A DNA stretch of 64,000 nt from Spirochaeta isovalerica (lineage in GTDB: Bacteria; Spirochaetota; Spirochaetia; DSM-2461): the NCBI RefSeq assembly GCF_014207565.1, contig NZ_JACHGJ010000001.1, positions 1,054,001 to 1,118,000 on the forward strand, written 5' to 3'. Under the pieces are notes generated by a model. That model worked only from the letters and a program-made list of their open reading frames with translations. It did no database searches and was not told the origin of the DNA. Made by a program: the position numbers and the translations under genes. Every line of letters begins with the position of its first letter. The stretch's first letter is position 1. Below, piece by piece: positions 63,097 through 64,000 of this stretch.

Positions 63097-64000
63097 TTAT
63101 AAATCAACCCCTAAATAATCGACAGCATTATTGAAACTGATCCCCTGAACGATCTCTCCCAATATCTTTTCATCATTCGGGTATTCTCCCTTTTCCACCC
63201 AGTTCCCGAGAATATTACAGAGGATTCTCCGGAAATACTCATGGCGGGGAAAACTGAGGAAGCTTCTTGAATCGGTCAGCATTCCAACGAACTTCGACAG
63301 AAGTCCCAGATTACCCAGCGCTTTCATCTGGGCTTCCATACCGTCCCTCTGGTCGTTAAACCACCAGCCGCTACCGAACTGAATCTTTCCGGCAGTCTTT
63401 CCATCCTGGAAGTTCCCGATCATCGTTCCGATCGTATAATTGTCCGATGGATTCAAGACATAGAGGATGGTCTTCGGAAGACCTCCGTTAGAGTTCACCT
63501 TATCGAGGAAGCGCGACAGCTTCCAGGCAATCGGTCCGTCGGCGATAGAATCAAATCCCGTATCGGGTCCCAGCGATGCCAGCCCGGTGCTGTTGTTGTT
63601 TCTCAGGGCTCCCAGGTGAATCTGCATGGTCCATCCCTTCTCCCTGTTCATTCTGGCCAACTCCGCCAGAACGGCCGTCTGAAGTTTTTCCACCTGAAGA
63701 TCCGACAGAGGATCGACTCCAAGAAATAAATCCTTAAAGATTTCCTCCAGCTCATCTTTGCTGGATTCGGCAAAAATACTGGTCGTCAGCGCATGGTCAG
63801 ATAAACGGCCTCCCAGGTGATGGAAGTAGGCGTGCCTGTTTTCAAGAGCTTCAATCAGATCATCGTATTTTCTGATTTTGACCCCTGAAACTTCAGAGAG
63901 CTTTTTCATATAGATTATGAAATCCGCCCGGTTTCCGAATGCAAGAGCTTTATCGGGACGGAAAGTCGGCAGGACTTTTACAGGGCAATCCCCCTCTCCG
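63097..64000 (-). CDS. uxaC: Uronate (glucuronate) isomerase, 5' end outside window
   Basis: The C-terminal ~300 residues of UxaC, which turns D-glucuronate to fructuronate or galacturonate to tagaturonate, first step of uronate use. Recognisable parts are LPTFRPDKALAFGN (read across the window edge), WTMQIHLGALRNNN, GPDTGFDSIADG, GKIQFGSGWWFNDQ and GMLTDSRSFLSFPRHEYFR. The frame is open to position 64000, so the true start is outside. The likely link is with pectin or glucuronoxylan breakdown, matching the CE7 esterase elsewhere in the window. Confidence 0.94.
   Translation of the reverse strand, partial: GEGDCPVKVLPTFRPDKALAFGNRADFIIYMKKLSEVSGVKIRKYDDLIEALENRHAYFHHLGGRLSDHALTTSIFAESSKDELEEIFKDLFLGVDPLSDLQVEKLQTAVLAELARMNREKGWTMQIHLGALRNNNSTGLASLGPDTGFDSIADGPIAWKLSRFLDKVNSNGGLPKTILYVLNPSDNYTIGTMIGNFQDGKTAGKIQFGSGWWFNDQRDGMEAQMKALGNLGLLSKFVGMLTDSRSFLSFPRHEYFRRILCNILGNWVEKGEYPNDEKILGEIVQGISFNNAVDYLGVDL

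Overview
The window reads as one stretch of chromosome from a free-living, sugar-fermenting, probably anaerobic bacterium. A spirochaete of the Spirochaeta/Sediminispirochaeta/Oceanispirochaeta kind is the best guess. Pointers are several large chemoreceptors (one polytopic), LplB/YtcP-type ABC sugar importers whose binding protein has an Ala-Gly-Gly-Gln-Gln signal-peptide end, rubrerythrins, ferredoxin and tungsten aldehyde oxidoreductase chemistry, and glycan-degrading lipoproteins. There is no rRNA, tRNA, CRISPR array, transposase or phage gene that I can see. The taxonomic call is inference. Genes are densely packed, and no gene-free stretch exceeds about 225 bases.

Layout. 1-5.2 kb: membrane-anchored LuxR-type regulator (cut by the window edge), a secreted GH13 amylase lipoprotein and a radical-SAM protein. 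5.3-6.15 kb: an A+T-rich vapBC toxin-antitoxin pair followed by a nested inverted repeat resembling an integron attC site. 6.1-11 kb: galE and a coupled kinase/aminotransferase/class II aldolase operon of unknown substrate. 11-13.9 kb: a small exported protein and an RND-type exporter. 13.9-24 kb: a beta-glucan (probably laminarin) locus with two permeases, binding protein, LacI regulator, GH16 glucanase and a giant GH94-like phosphorylase, bracketed by three copies of one 14-bp operator. 24-28.9 kb: iron/redox and envelope genes (rubrerythrins, ferredoxin-like membrane protein, two TPM proteins, LemA, VIT1/CCC1 protein). 28.9-35 kb: three tandem chemoreceptors, two with almost identical 3' halves. 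35-37.8 kb: pgl-zwf and a Bcp peroxiredoxin.

37.8-46 kb: a lipoprotein gene whose lipobox cysteine codon is TGA, a CE7 esterase, a MYG1-like protein, PadR plus a HAAS-domain membrane protein, a polytopic chemoreceptor, and GntR-deoC. 46-51.1 kb: a TetR - ferredoxin - aldehyde:ferredoxin oxidoreductase - iron alcohol dehydrogenase operon with a perfect 10-bp-arm operator. 51.1-54.1 kb: a histidine phosphatase and a sigma-54-type promoter driving a lipoprotein/outer-membrane-protein pair. 54.1-64 kb: amidohydrolase, GlgX, HAD phosphatase, DUF429, GNAT, a TIGR00300 protein, a Cache-PAS sensor and a partial uronate isomerase.

Together the genes describe polysaccharide capture (starch, beta-1,3-glucan, acetylated xylan, uronates), inward transport, phosphorolysis, pentose-phosphate oxidation, and chemotaxis toward nutrients. 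The most interesting items are the TGA-for-Cys lipoprotein, the kinase/aminotransferase/aldolase operon, the AOR operon with lipid-binding-like and duplicated domains, the attC-like repeat beside vapBC, and the three-operator glucan regulon.
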